Assembly (NCBI RefSeq): GCF_029603155.1
Contig: NZ_JAPMUA010000002.1
Coordinates: forward strand, 434,001 to 498,000
Origin: Galbibacter pacificus
GTDB taxonomy: Bacteria; Bacteroidota; Bacteroidia; Flavobacteriales; Flavobacteriaceae
DNA: 64,000 bases
Direction of reading: 5' to 3'
Below are positions 43,185 through 53,000 of this stretch, one piece after another. The notes below the pieces were generated by a model. The model was not told the DNA's origin, ran no database searches, and worked only from the letters and a program-made list of their open reading frames with translations. The translations under genes and the position numbers were made by a program. Position 1 is the first letter of the stretch. Each line of letters opens with the position of its first letter.

Positions 43185-45164
43185 TTACTTAACCCAAAGC
43201 ACCCATTTATCGGCAAAATATGTATTGTTTACATTATTCCGCTGCAAACTTTTAATGGTTATATAACGGTCTGCCTTATATAAATACACATAATAATAGT
43301 TGTTCTCCGGATTGATAAAGAATTTCGGTTCGAAGCCCTTACTTCTTAAATCGTCTACAAAATCGTTAAAATAATGTTCTTGGGAGAACACATTCACAAC
43401 AAGGTAAAACCCTTTTTCAATGCCCGGTGCACTTGCAATGGTTTTATAGCTTGTATCGGTACCAAAGACTTCGGTAGTTACTGCCGTACTGTCTATATTT
43501 TTACTGTCTAAAGTGCTGGCAATGGAATCGCTTTGCCGCAGAAACTCCTGATATTGGGCTTCAATCTGCTCGGCCTCGGTAAGCGTTTGCTTTTCGGCAT
43601 TATCAGTCTTTACTGTTGCTGTTTTTTCACCAGTATTATTCAATGTTTCATTAAACTGGGCCTGTGCATCCTTGGCATAATCTTCATCGTCTACTTTATA
43701 GTCTTTGACTGTTTCGGCTGTTTCAGGCGGAATGTTTTTATTTTCTTCATCATTGTTTGTTTGCTTGCCTGCATTATTGGCCACGGCCACTGCCGAAGTT
43801 GTTACTGCTGCTTTTTCGGTCGCATTATTTTTTGGCACCTGCACACTTTTGTTTTCTTCTTTTGCACCGTACAATGCATAGTTGTTTGAGGCATCTTCAA
43901 CCTTTACTCCGTCCTGTTGAGCATTGGCATCAGTTTGTTTGCCGGCAACTTCTTCTTTGGTTGTATTGTTGTTGGCAATTTCCTTTGTTTCTCCATCTTC
44001 TTCATCTTCTCCATCGGTTTTACCTTTACTTTCACCTCCATAAACAGCATATTTTTCGGTAGCATCTTTGGTTTCTACTTGAGTTTCGGCAACAACTGCG
44101 GTTTCCGGTAGTTTATCATTAACCATATTATTGGCGTCCTCGGCACGTTTTCGTTTTATTTCTTCTGAAGAAATATAGTCTTCTTCATTTACGTTTTTAG
44201 ATGTTACGGCTTTTCCACCCTCCGGGGCTGGATTTTTACGCATTTTTCTCGGTCCCAGTTCTATGGTGGCTATGGCTTCGTAAGTACTTCCGAAGGCATT
44301 ATTGGTTTGGCTTGTGCCCGCTTCGTAATTAATGCCAATGCTTATACCGTCTCCTATTTTAACGCCAATACCCCCCATAATTCCAAAAGTGCTGTTGTAA
44401 CCGGCCTGGAACCAGCCTGTGTACGGAAGGTCTATCAAGGAATTAAAACCATATTGAAAATCGTCGTTAGGCAAGGTCTTTCCATAAACCAATGTACGCC
44501 ATTTGGCATCTTCCAGAAGACCTACACTTTGATCGAACGATTTTGTATATGCCAATTGGCCCGAAAATATTTTATCGGAAAAATCGGTTAAAGTATTAGA
44601 ATCGTTAAAATTATAATCGAAAAGGTTTTCGGCATAAACGCCAATATCAAAATTGCTTACGGAAAGATTTACACCCGGCATTACCAATAAAAGAAAATCA
44701 TCTTGATTATCCAGGATAGCCGGATCGGGCTCTGGCGTATTGATCGCGTTTTTGTTAAGTCCCCTTCTAAAAAGGGTCGAGTTCATACCCACAGTCAATT
44801 GTACGTTATCCGTAAACTGTACGCCATAAGCATAATTCAGGATAAGTCCCGAATCTGTAAGCAGTCCTAAATTTTGTTGGTACAAACCTAGACCAGCACC
44901 AGAATGCTCCCCGACCTTTCCGGAATAACTAATAAGGTATGTTTGCGGGGAATTTTCAACTCCGGTCCACTGTATCCTACTCCAAAAACTTACAGCTTTA
45001 GTGTCGTTACGCACATAACTATAGGTCGGGTTTACCAAAAACTTATCGTATTTGGTTAAGTTATGCTGTCTCCAATCGACGATAGTGCTCTTGTTTTCAA
45101 CCTGGGAAAATAGCACATATGATGCCAATAGCATACCAATAGTAAGCAGGTAATTTTTAGTCAT
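43185..45164 (-). CDS. PorP/SprF-family T9SS-associated outer-membrane protein with a long linker and SPOR-like tail
   Basis: 659 residues, about twice the usual length. Signal peptide about 1-19. Residues about 25-310 form a PorP/SprF beta-barrel (YDKFLVNPTYSY, SGAGLGLYQQNLGLL, NYEAGTSQTNN). A charged Glu/Lys/Asn/Thr-rich low-complexity linker follows, with two related motifs (KYAVYGGESKGK and NYALYGAKEENK). The last roughly 80 residues (GFYLVVNVFSQEHYFNDF to the end) look like a SPOR-type domain, which binds denuded glycan strands. The gene follows, in the same direction, the T9SS type B domain gene at 45199-47349, 34 bp away. That is the classic SprB-SprF type pairing, in which the SprF protein helps secrete or anchor its neighbour. 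Confidence 0.86.
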   Translation of the reverse strand: MTKNYLLTIGMLLASYVLFSQVENKSTIVDWRQHNLTKYDKFLVNPTYSYVRNDTKAVSFWSRIQWTGVENSPQTYLISYSGKVGEHSGAGLGLYQQNLGLLTDSGLILNYAYGVQFTDNVQLTVGMNSTLFRRGLNKNAINTPEPDPAILDNQDDFLLLVMPGVNLSVSNFDIGVYAENLFDYNFNDSNTLTDFSDKIFSGQLAYTKSFDQSVGLLEDAKWRTLVYGKTLPNDDFQYGFNSLIDLPYTGWFQAGYNSTFGIMGGIGVKIGDGISIGINYEAGTSQTNNAFGSTYEAIATIELGPRKMRKNPAPEGGKAVTSKNVNEEDYISSEEIKRKRAEDANNMVNDKLPETAVVAETQVETKDATEKYAVYGGESKGKTDGEDEEDGETKEIANNNTTKEEVAGKQTDANAQQDGVKVEDASNNYALYGAKEENKSVQVPKNNATEKAAVTTSAVAVANNAGKQTNNDEENKNIPPETAETVKDYKVDDEDYAKDAQAQFNETLNNTGEKTATVKTDNAEKQTLTEAEQIEAQYQEFLRQSDSIASTLDSKNIDSTAVTTEVFGTDTSYKTIASAPGIEKGFYLVVNVFSQEHYFNDFVDDLRSKGFEPKFFINPENNYYYVYLYKADRYITIKSLQRNNVNNTYFADKWVLWVK

Positions 45165-45198
45165 AAAAAACTAAACTATTTGGGGTTAAATAATAGTT

Positions 45199-47349
45199 TC
45201 AGTTTACTAAGGTAATGGAACCTTTTTTAATATTCTTCCCTTTTTTGTTAATAAAGTAGTAGAAAACAGGGGTTTCCGTGCTCATATTGGTAGAAGAATC
45301 TGGCCAATTATTTGTGTAATTATTTGTTTTTAAGATAGTTGACCCATACGAATCGCATATAATTACCTCTGTATCGGGGTCGTTGATAAATTTTTGCGGA
45401 AGCGTCCATTTATCATTAATGGAATCGTTGTTCGGACTTACAACATTCGAGATTTGAACCACATTGTTGGAAGTTACTTCGATATTTTTTTCAATCTTGC
45501 AACTACCCACTTGGGCTATGAGCGTATACGTGCCTTCTTCCTGAATATTAAAGGTAGTATTTGTACTAAGTATGTTCCCTTCGCTGTCCAACCATTCGTA
45601 ACTCTCTCCGCCCGTTGCATTGGCCTGGATAATCCTATCGGGAGAAATGGTAATCTGTTCTCCGGGGTATATGGTTATTAAATCTTCCGTGTTCTTTTTT
45701 AAATCTACTTTTTCGGTAGAAATGGCACAGCCACCATAACTTACTTCAGCATAATAAGTCCCTTCATTTTCGGTAGAGAAACTATTTTGCAATCCAGAAG
45801 CCACCAGCGTCCCGTTTTTAAACCATTTGTACGTAGCTCCTTCCAACGGAGTGGCCAATAGCCTTCCTTGATTGCTTATGCAAGACATTGGTTTGTCTAT
45901 GGTCAAAGCTATGTCGGGCAATCCAAGAACCATTTCTTTGCTGTTGGACATAAAAGTTTCGCCCTTGTAGGTTATCTGCAATTGGTATTTACCATTTTTC
46001 TTATAGTCCAACGCAATTGATGCACCGGTTTGCTGTGTAGTTTCATCATCTTTAAGCCATACCATATTAAAATTGTGCAAGAAATCGTTATCAATGGTTA
46101 TTTCGTCTCCGTTTGATAATGTTCCCCTCAAACTCGTAAGTTTTAAAGATGCTTTGGTAGTCTGGCATGCTTTATAAGAAGCATCGGTTCTTATTTGGGC
46201 AGTAAAAGACAGGGGCTCGTATACTTTAAAGGTTTCCGATTTTACATCGTCATCGCAATCGTTCCCAGAAGAAACCTCGGCATAATATTCCCCTTGTTGG
46301 GACACGGTAAGACTGGAAGAATTAATGCCATCTTTCATTAATTGTCCGTCTTTATACCAATTTATAGATGCAATATTGTTGTTGGTGCCAATGGATAACG
46401 TTGCTTTGTTGTTCCCGATAATAACAGCGTTTAATGGCGATATTATTTCTACAATGGTATTTTTATTTTGGAGCAAGCTCACCTCGCTAGAAGAAGAAGT
46501 ACATCCGCCATCGTTGGTCACCTCCAAACGATATACCCCAAAACCTTCACCGTCTTTGTTTATCTCCAATGTAGGGGCATATTCGGGCAGGTTTCCTATT
46601 TTTTCATTGTTTTTGTACCAAGCATAGATATAGTTTTCGTTATCTACGGAAGCCTCAAGGGTAACCGGCGAGTTGGCACACGTTTGTATGTTTTCGCCTC
46701 CTAAAATAGACACCTCAAAATTTTCGCCCTTGGTAACAATCACCAAGTTGGAATAAAGCGTTCCGGTACAGTTGCCATAATAAGGCTCTGCATAATATTC
46801 GCCGGGCTCGGTAACATTCAATTTATTTTCGGTAGTAACTTTTAAAATCTCACCATTTTTATACCACACATATTCATCGGCTACGTCTTTGTCTAGATTA
46901 ATGGTAGCCCCCGAAGTACTGCACAGGCTTACGTCCTGGAAGTTGTTAAGCACAAGTTCTTCGTTGGGCACAAAAAAAGCATCAAAGGCTGCGGTGGCCT
47001 CCCCTATCATGGTCGGCGAAGATGCCCTGAGGCGCATTTTGTAATTCTCGCCATAAACGGTTTCTGGCAACGAAAACGATTCGGTAAATTCAAACGAATA
47101 GTTTTGACCTTCCACGGTTTTTAAAACCTTGGCATTGTTGAAACTTCCATTTTTATCAGATAATTCAATGAAAAAAACATTGTCTGCATTAAAAGGTTTT
47201 TCATTAAAAGCAAAGGTAGCTTCAAAGTCATTAAAACCATCGTTAACACAAGCATATTCAAACTGAAGTTGAGGAGCAGAAATTTTTTGGCCATAACTGT
47301 TATAAGCTAACAGTAAACAAAAAACAGCGTAAGTAGTAATTTTTTTCAT
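45199..47349 (-). CDS. Secreted multi-repeat surface protein with T9SS type B C-terminal (gliding-associated) domain
   Basis: 716 residues. Signal peptide about 1-20, a beta-rich first domain, then about six Ig/PKD-like repeats sharing the pattern W-Y-K-N-G ... G-x-Y-Y-A-E-V ... G-x-C (for example YVWYKNGEILKV, INWYKDGQLMKDG, YKWFKNGTLVASG). Most repeats hold one or two Cys. The last roughly 85 residues (SPNNDSINDKWTLPQKF, then PVFYYFINKKGKNIKKGSITLV, given in part) are the CHU_C/T9SS type B C-terminal signal. It is therefore secreted by T9SS and held at the surface. Its PorP/SprF partner is encoded directly downstream. Binding target unknown. Confidence 0.9.
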   Translation of the reverse strand: MKKITTYAVFCLLLAYNSYGQKISAPQLQFEYACVNDGFNDFEATFAFNEKPFNADNVFFIELSDKNGSFNNAKVLKTVEGQNYSFEFTESFSLPETVYGENYKMRLRASSPTMIGEATAAFDAFFVPNEELVLNNFQDVSLCSTSGATINLDKDVADEYVWYKNGEILKVTTENKLNVTEPGEYYAEPYYGNCTGTLYSNLVIVTKGENFEVSILGGENIQTCANSPVTLEASVDNENYIYAWYKNNEKIGNLPEYAPTLEINKDGEGFGVYRLEVTNDGGCTSSSSEVSLLQNKNTIVEIISPLNAVIIGNNKATLSIGTNNNIASINWYKDGQLMKDGINSSSLTVSQQGEYYAEVSSGNDCDDDVKSETFKVYEPLSFTAQIRTDASYKACQTTKASLKLTSLRGTLSNGDEITIDNDFLHNFNMVWLKDDETTQQTGASIALDYKKNGKYQLQITYKGETFMSNSKEMVLGLPDIALTIDKPMSCISNQGRLLATPLEGATYKWFKNGTLVASGLQNSFSTENEGTYYAEVSYGGCAISTEKVDLKKNTEDLITIYPGEQITISPDRIIQANATGGESYEWLDSEGNILSTNTTFNIQEEGTYTLIAQVGSCKIEKNIEVTSNNVVQISNVVSPNNDSINDKWTLPQKFINDPDTEVIICDSYGSTILKTNNYTNNWPDSSTNMSTETPVFYYFINKKGKNIKKGSITLVN

Positions 47350-47704
47350 AGTGCTCGATTTTAAAATATTGGGCGATTCTTAAAACCTATTCTATGCAAA
47401 ATTCAAAATGTAAAAAACTCTATTTTGGTTCATTTTGCATATATCAAATATATTAAATAAAAAATAATACTCGTTTAAAAACCTATTTTTTCGATGAAAC
47501 GCATAGTTATTTTTTAGTTTCATAAAATGAGATGAATTATAAAAACATAAAAGAAACCTTATAAACTCCTTATTTTGAATGAATTAAACAGCATTTTTAA
47601 TGTGAAATATAAAACTTGGCAAAATTACGCCTTATGTGAAGCTAAAAACATGACATTTATCATAATTTGATGGTTTAACATATCTTTATCCAAAATTTAG
47701 ATGG
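47350..47704. other. Gene-free divergent promoter region
   Basis: 355 bp, strongly A+T-rich, between the surface-protein gene (minus) and the histidine phosphatase gene (plus). I see no ORF of note and no RNA gene. Both promoters should lie here. A TTTGATGG and TATCTTTA pair near 47666-47690 is a weak candidate for the plus-strand promoter. Confidence 0.5.
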
Positions 47705-48211
47705 ATGAAATACATATTATTATTGCTGTGCGTGTTAAACTTTGGTTGCAAAAATGCCAATGAAGATAAACTTGCAGAAACTACAACATTATATTTTATA
47801 AGACACGCTGAAAAAAACAGGGAAAATCCCGATGAAGAAAACCCGGCACTGACCAAGAAAGGGTTGGAGAGGGCAGAAAAATGGAGCGAGATACTAAAAA
47901 ACGTTCCTTTTGATGCGGTTTATTCAACCAATTACACAAGAACAAAGCAAACGGCAACACCAACAGCAAGCAAGAATGGCCTGTCAATTACCACTTACCC
48001 GCCCGAAAATCTGGATATTGAAAAAATTTATACGCAAGGCTTGCACCATGTGCTGGTTGTGGGCCATAGCAATACGGTACCAAAACTTGTAAACAAGCTG
48101 ATCGGGAAAGAAACTTATACGGACATTGAAGATACCAATAACGGAAACCTTTATATAGTTACCCTTGAAGGCAAAATGGTAGTTTCGGTTAATCTACTGA
48201 CCATTAATTAA
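47705..48211 (+). CDS. Histidine phosphatase superfamily lipoprotein
   Basis: 168 residues. The lipobox LNFGC places a lipid-modified Cys at position 15. The catalytic motif is FIRHAEK with Arg33-His34; the second His lies in VLVVGHSNTVPK. The length and SixA-like minimal fold point to a small phosphatase rather than a phosphoglycerate mutase. Located in the envelope, facing the periplasm. The substrate is unknown. The last 8 bp overlap the end of the convergent DUF6503 gene. Confidence 0.88.
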   Translation: MKYILLLLCVLNFGCKNANEDKLAETTTLYFIRHAEKNRENPDEENPALTKKGLERAEKWSEILKNVPFDAVYSTNYTRTKQTATPTASKNGLSITTYPPENLDIEKIYTQGLHHVLVVGHSNTVPKLVNKLIGKETYTDIEDTNNGNLYIVTLEGKMVVSVNLLTIN

Positions 48212-48956
48212 CGTTTGGAGCGTTTTCTACTTTTACATCCTTTAATGCTATCTTAGACAATAATTCCAGTCCACCCGCCTGAAAAAGGCTATCGAGCTGG
48301 AAGAGGCTTGCTTTTGCTGATTTTGGCTTGAAATTGTTGTAATCTACAAAATCGATCCCGTTTACGTTTCTACGGTTATACGCTTCCCTGAACCGCATTC
48401 CGCCTTCGTTTACGTGATATGAGTATGCTAAATAATCTACCTTGAAATTCTCTTTGTTGATCCAATACACAAATTTATCCTCATAATCTTTTCCGCCGCC
48501 CTCTTGGTCGAACCATACCTTGATTTTATAATAAGCAACCCCTTTTATTTCTACCGAAGGCAATAACTCCTTATTTACAGCCTTGCCGTTAAGCCCGTAA
48601 GGAAGGTATGCAAAATAATGCACCGAATTTACACTGTTTTCATATTTACTGGCGGTCGTGTCTGCTAACTGTATTTTATCCCCATTTACCAGCCTTGTAA
48701 AACCGTTATTGGTTAGAATATCTGTTATGGTCAGGGAATCCTTAGTAATTCTTTCCAATTCAAACCTACCGTTGCTCCTAAAGGATTTATATGTTTTGCC
48801 CCTAAACACAAAAGAAATTTTCTTATTGTCCAATTTGTTCATTCCCGAAGCTTCAATAGACCTATTTATAATTGCCGAGGCATCTTCTTTTCTACTACAG
48901 GAAACATTGGCAATGCACAAAACTATAATCGCGGTTAACAGTGCTACTTTTTTCAT
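48204..48956 (-). CDS. DUF6503-family lipoprotein
   Basis: 250 residues. The signal peptide ends in the lipobox-like NVSC (Cys20). The mature part shows family-typical segments: IINRSIEASG, KISFVFRGKTYKSFRSNGRFE, VHYFAYLPYGLN, YWINKENFKVDYLAYSYHVNEGG (each given in part). These are LolA/LolB-like antiparallel beta patterns common in the family; ligand transport is possible but unproved. It overlaps the histidine phosphatase gene by 8 bp at the 3' ends. Confidence 0.82.
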   Translation of the reverse strand: MKKVALLTAIIVLCIANVSCSRKEDASAIINRSIEASGMNKLDNKKISFVFRGKTYKSFRSNGRFELERITKDSLTITDILTNNGFTRLVNGDKIQLADTTASKYENSVNSVHYFAYLPYGLNGKAVNKELLPSVEIKGVAYYKIKVWFDQEGGGKDYEDKFVYWINKENFKVDYLAYSYHVNEGGMRFREAYNRRNVNGIDFVDYNNFKPKSAKASLFQLDSLFQAGGLELLSKIALKDVKVENAPNVN

Positions 48957-49122
48957 TTTAAATAAAGGGTATTTAGATTGGACATATTATAGGACTCAGG
49001 CTATAAAACAAACCTACAAAATATTCTGTTGGCGCGATCCAGAAAAATTAATAACATTCAAGCGGGCTTTTCTGATCGGGTTAAGAATACATATGCCCCA
49101 TTGTTGACTTTGACAAACAAAA

Positions 49123-49145
49123 AAAGGCATTAAAAAAATGCCTTT
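49123..49145 (-). terminator. Terminator downstream of the DUF2853 gene
   Basis: Perfect 9-bp stem AAAGGCATT/AATGCCTTT with a 5-A loop. On the minus strand the T-run TTTTTTTGTTTG overlaps the 3' part of the stem and follows it, so it ends the minus-strand transcript (DUF2853 and probably the men genes), about 90 bp after the stop. Confidence 0.82.
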
Positions 49146-49235
49146 AGGAACTATATCACTTAAAATCAATCAATTAAAACAGTTTTTTGCTCGGGTGATT
49201 TTAAATGACAACACGAATGTAAAACCATTAATGGC

Positions 49236-49574
49236 CTAATAAACCGATTCTTTTTTGAAATGTTTTACCAATAAATAATACACAACAGCCCTGTATTTAT
49301 TTCTGTTGGATTTTCCATATTTTTCCAAGACGGCATCAATTGCCTTATCAAGACCATCGGATTCTGAAAGGCCCAGTTTCTTGATCAAAAAATTATTTTT
49401 AACCGTTTCAACTTCTTTTGGGTCGGTTCCCGAAACCGTGGAAGCATCATCATTATAAACAGCAGGACCCAAGCCCACGACTACTTTGGTAAGCAAATCT
49501 TTATCTGCGGTTACACCACATTTTTCTTTTAGGTCCGCGGCATATTTAGCAACTAATTCGTCTCTTTTACTCAT
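49236..49574 (-). CDS. DUF2853-family protein
   Basis: 112 residues, small, highly charged, helical, soluble. Recognisable DUF2853 pattern: KRDELVAKYAADLKEKCGV, DLLTKVVVGLGPAVYNDDASTVSG (given in part), VKNNFLIKKLGL and YYLLVKHFKKESVY. No enzymatic motif. Function unknown. It lies 39 bp downstream of menD on the same strand and may be part of that transcript, which ends at the hairpin 49123-49145. Confidence 0.87.
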   Translation of the reverse strand: MSKRDELVAKYAADLKEKCGVTADKDLLTKVVVGLGPAVYNDDASTVSGTDPKEVETVKNNFLIKKLGLSESDGLDKAIDAVLEKYGKSNRNKYRAVVYYLLVKHFKKESVY

Positions 49575-49613
49575 GATTTAATTTTTTTATATAATTAATG
49601 ATGCTTAAAAATA

Positions 49614-51386
49614 TTAATTTTTGCTCAAAAAAGTAAAATAATTGAGTAAAATTTCATCATTCATTTTCCTTGGGGTAAAAATTTCCAACAAACATGGCTT
49701 AGACGATTTTTTATATAAGTGCTTTATACTGGATTCCAAATCGGTTTCGCAGTCAACAGACTTATATTCAAATCCATATGTACTGCAAAGTCCTTTTGCA
49801 TTTAGATTGTGCGTGGTTTCAAAATAATTATCAAAATTTTCTGAATTTTTATCGCCTGGCAGAATCCTAAAAATGCCCCCACCCCCATTATTTATAACAA
49901 TTATTCTAAAGTCTGGCCTTATATAATTGTTCCAAAGTGCATTAGAATCGTAAAAAAAGCTTAAGTCCCCGGTAATCAATATGGTTGGGTTGTTTGTTGC
50001 TGAAGCTGCCCCGACCGCCGTGCTCGAACTTCCGTCAATTCCGCTGGTGCCACGGTTACAGAATACCTGCAACTTCTCGTGAAGCTGAAATAATTGCGCA
50101 TAACGAATGGTAGAACTGTTGCTTAATTGAAGTTGGTAATTTTCTGGAATGGTTTTTAACACGCGTTCGTATACCTTAAAATCAGAAAATGGTATCTGTG
50201 TAATATATTCTTTGTGGGCATTGCTCCTTTTTGCCTTTATTTTTAACCATTTGGTCTGAAAGTCGCTTTTAACAGGTGTTACTTCCTTTAAAAAATCCTG
50301 AAAAAATAAATTTGGGGTGGTCTTAAAATGCCTTTCCAAACAGTAATATGTATTGTATGCCTTTTTTGCATCGATATGCCAATGGTGCTTTGGCCGATAC
50401 TTTCTAAGAAAGGCCTTTATTTTTTTTGAAACTACCATCCCGCCAAAAGTAAGCAGCACTTCCGGTTGCAATTCCCTGAAGAACTCATGGGCATTTTCCA
50501 GTTTTTCAATTGGAGCTATAATTTTGTCTATGTTGGGGAAAAAATTGGAGTGGTGTAAATTGGACGTAGTTTCGGTAAATACCAATACCGATGGATCTTG
50601 GGCCAATTGCTCCAAAAATACTTTCTCGACACAATCTGGCGCATTTACACCAACCAAAATCATTTTCCTTTGTGCTTTGTTCCATATGTCTACGTAAGGA
50701 TTTAAAACTTCAGCAGAAAGTTTTTCCCTTTTTATTTTGGGCATATTATTTTCTGGAAACACAAACTGCGTCCCGGTTTTATGGTACAAAGGCTCTTCAA
50801 AAGGAATATTTAAATGGACCGGCCCACTTTCTTCAAAAGCAATATTCAACGCCTTGTTGATTTCTTCTTCGTTTTCTTTTTGTATTGCCTGCTGAAGTTT
50901 AACAGGGCCAATCTGTGCCTCCATTAAAGGTTTGTTCTTCCCATCGCCAGAAATTGCCATATCTTCTTCACGTAAATCCTGTTTTAAATTTGCTGAATAC
51001 AAAATATGCCTTTCGTATACATTGTCTTGACGGATGGTTTGCCCGTCGCCAATATCTATTTTGTAAGAAGGCCTGTCGGCCGATAATACCACCAACGGAA
51101 TATCGCTATAAAACGCTTCGGAAATTGCCGGATAATAATTCAACAATGCAGAGCCCGATGTGCACAACACCGCAGTCGGTTTTTTTAGTTGCTGGGCGAT
51201 TCCCAGTGCAAAAAAAGCGGCGCTTCTTTCATCTACAATACTGTATGTTTTAAAATATGGGTCCTCTGTAAAACTTATGGTAAGCGGGGCGTTTCTACTG
51301 CCCGGAGAAATAATGATATGTTCAATTCCTTTGGCTTTGCACAAGGCCGAAACGGTCTGTGCTAAAGGTATGCTAGAATACTTCAT
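49614..51386 (-). CDS. menD: SEPHCHC synthase (menaquinone biosynthesis)
   Basis: 590 residues, a thiamine-diphosphate enzyme that joins 2-oxoglutarate to isochorismate. Visible motifs are IISPGSRNAPLTISFTEDP (N-terminal pyrimidine-binding domain, given in part), VLCTSGSALLNYYPAI, CNRGTSGIDGSSSTAVG, and the ThDP/Mg site GDLSFFYDSNALWNN. Cytoplasmic. It follows menF after 72 bp and fits the second step of the menaquinone pathway, which Flavobacteriia use as their respiratory quinone. Confidence 0.96.
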   Translation of the reverse strand: MKYSSIPLAQTVSALCKAKGIEHIIISPGSRNAPLTISFTEDPYFKTYSIVDERSAAFFALGIAQQLKKPTAVLCTSGSALLNYYPAISEAFYSDIPLVVLSADRPSYKIDIGDGQTIRQDNVYERHILYSANLKQDLREEDMAISGDGKNKPLMEAQIGPVKLQQAIQKENEEEINKALNIAFEESGPVHLNIPFEEPLYHKTGTQFVFPENNMPKIKREKLSAEVLNPYVDIWNKAQRKMILVGVNAPDCVEKVFLEQLAQDPSVLVFTETTSNLHHSNFFPNIDKIIAPIEKLENAHEFFRELQPEVLLTFGGMVVSKKIKAFLRKYRPKHHWHIDAKKAYNTYYCLERHFKTTPNLFFQDFLKEVTPVKSDFQTKWLKIKAKRSNAHKEYITQIPFSDFKVYERVLKTIPENYQLQLSNSSTIRYAQLFQLHEKLQVFCNRGTSGIDGSSSTAVGAASATNNPTILITGDLSFFYDSNALWNNYIRPDFRIIVINNGGGGIFRILPGDKNSENFDNYFETTHNLNAKGLCSTYGFEYKSVDCETDLESSIKHLYKKSSKPCLLEIFTPRKMNDEILLNYFTFLSKN

Positions 51387-51458
51387 TAAAATAAACTAAG
51401 GTGATTTTATATACACAAAAATACTCAATTATGTGTGCTCCGCATTAAAAAGAAGGAT

Positions 51459-52535
51459 TTATTTCAACAAGGCGTCGAGCATAGTCCGGGATTTATTTTC
51501 GGTTTCCAGCCATTCCAATTGAGCATCAGAGTCTTTGGTAATCCCCCCGCCAACATATATAATTAATTTCCCTTCTGTATATTGCATGCACCTTAAGTTT
51601 ACAAAAAGGGATGTTATTTTTTTGGTATCTTCTTTAAAATTCAGTTCTCCTAAAAACCCCGTATAATAAGCCCTGTTGTAGCCTTCTTCCTTCAAAATAA
51701 AATCTTTTGCCAACTCGGTTGGGAGTCCGCAAACGGCCGGCGTTGGGTGCAAACAAGCAACAATATCCCCAATATTACCGGTATTGGCTTTGCCACGTAT
51801 ATCTGTTTTTAAATGCAGCAATGGCCCCGCTTTTATCGTTTTTACTTCGGATACTTCTATTTTAGGACAGATTTTTTTCAAATTTTCAAGAATAGATTCA
51901 GTAACCAGCTCCTGTTCTGTTTTTTCCTTATCACCCCACTCAACGTCCATTTTCCCATTATATTTTTGAGTACCTGCCAATGCCATGGTTTTAAACGCCC
52001 TGTCTTCAGCAACCAATAGTACCTCGGGTGTGGCGCCAAGCCAGAGCCCTATTTCGGGATGATACCAAACATAACAAAAAGCATTTGGATATTTTTGCAC
52101 AAGCTTTTTAAAAACCAAAATAAAATTAAAAGTAGGGAGTTCTATTTCTTTGGTACGCGATAAAACCACCTTTTGCAAGGCCGTTTGCTTAATGGTGGAA
52201 ACTGCATTTTCTACCAGAGCCATGTGTTTTTTTTCTTTTAAACTTTCTTTCTTCAACAAAACACCGTCCAATTGTTGTTCCTCATTGGAGAAATTATGCC
52301 CGCATTCCATCGCTTGGGAATTTTCCCTTGGAATAAGTATGCTTTTTTCGCTATTGCTAAAAGGTACAAAAACAAACCCCTCCTTTGTGTATTTTTCAGT
52401 ATAAAATACATCATTGGTTAATTGCAATAACCCGCTTATTTTATTAATGTTTGGCTTATTATATATTACAAATGGCTTTTGCTCTTTATGTTGCTTTTTT
52501 ATTTTATCAAAAAATGCTTCGGAAGCTAACTTCAT
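51459..52535 (-). CDS. menF: Isochorismate synthase
   Basis: 358 residues, a chorismate-utilising (MST) enzyme. Conserved segments are KVVLSRTKEIELP, WLGATPEVLLV, FKTMALAGTQKY, ESILENLKKICPKIEVSE, LHLKTDIRG, LHPTPAVCGLPTELA and RAYYTGFLGEL with the Mg-binding Glu. It converts chorismate to isochorismate, the first committed step to menaquinone. The context (menD downstream, thioesterase upstream) favours menaquinone over siderophore synthesis. Confidence 0.95.
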   Translation of the reverse strand: MKLASEAFFDKIKKQHKEQKPFVIYNKPNINKISGLLQLTNDVFYTEKYTKEGFVFVPFSNSEKSILIPRENSQAMECGHNFSNEEQQLDGVLLKKESLKEKKHMALVENAVSTIKQTALQKVVLSRTKEIELPTFNFILVFKKLVQKYPNAFCYVWYHPEIGLWLGATPEVLLVAEDRAFKTMALAGTQKYNGKMDVEWGDKEKTEQELVTESILENLKKICPKIEVSEVKTIKAGPLLHLKTDIRGKANTGNIGDIVACLHPTPAVCGLPTELAKDFILKEEGYNRAYYTGFLGELNFKEDTKKITSLFVNLRCMQYTEGKLIIYVGGGITKDSDAQLEWLETENKSRTMLDALLK

Positions 52536-52537
52536 CT

Positions 52538-52963
52538 CTATTTTTCTTTTGGTAAAGCAATGGTGGTAAGTTTTGAAACCGATACCAGATTTCCGTCTTT
52601 ATCGGTAATCTTGATTTCCCATAACTGCGTGGTCCTTCCCTTATGAATAATTGTTGCCTTGGCAAAAACTTCGCCTTCGCGAATACTTTTTACATGATTT
52701 GCAGAAATTTCTATGCCCCTGACAAAAAACTCGGAAGTATTTAAAAAAATGTACGATGCGGCACTGCCAACACTTTCGGCCAATGCCACCATTGCCCCTC
52801 CGTGCAGCACCCCATCTGGTTGGTGAACCTTGGGCGTAACCGGCATTTTGGCAATTAAATAGTCTTCGCCAAGCTCGGTATACTCAATGTTAAGCGTTTC
52901 CATGAGCGTCTTTTTGCACCGCTCTGTAATGATTGATAAAATTTTTTCTTTATCAGCATTCAT
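52538..52963 (-). CDS. menI: Hotdog-fold thioesterase, probably DHNA-CoA thioesterase
   Basis: 141 residues from ATG 52963 (MNADKEK). An upstream in-frame ATG would add 30 residues overlapping the divergent gene and is rejected. The PaaI-type motif is QPDGVLHGGAMVALAESVGSAAS (given in part), with the catalytic Asp/Glu helix, then ISANHVKSIREGEVFAKA. The family hydrolyses acyl-CoA; DHNA-CoA hydrolysis (MenI) is inferred from its position 2 bp upstream of menF. It diverges from the GNAT gene by only 37 bp. Confidence 0.85.
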   Translation of the reverse strand: MNADKEKILSIITERCKKTLMETLNIEYTELGEDYLIAKMPVTPKVHQPDGVLHGGAMVALAESVGSAASYIFLNTSEFFVRGIEISANHVKSIREGEVFAKATIIHKGRTTQLWEIKITDKDGNLVSVSKLTTIALPKEK

Positions 52964-53000
52964 ATCTCTACTTTTGAAACGTAAAAATACAACAACCGCA

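Noticed and set aside
43533..44111. Plus-strand hydrophobic ORFs within the PorP/SprF gene
   Set aside because: They arise from the low-complexity Glu/Lys/Asn/Thr linker read in reverse; no biological signal.
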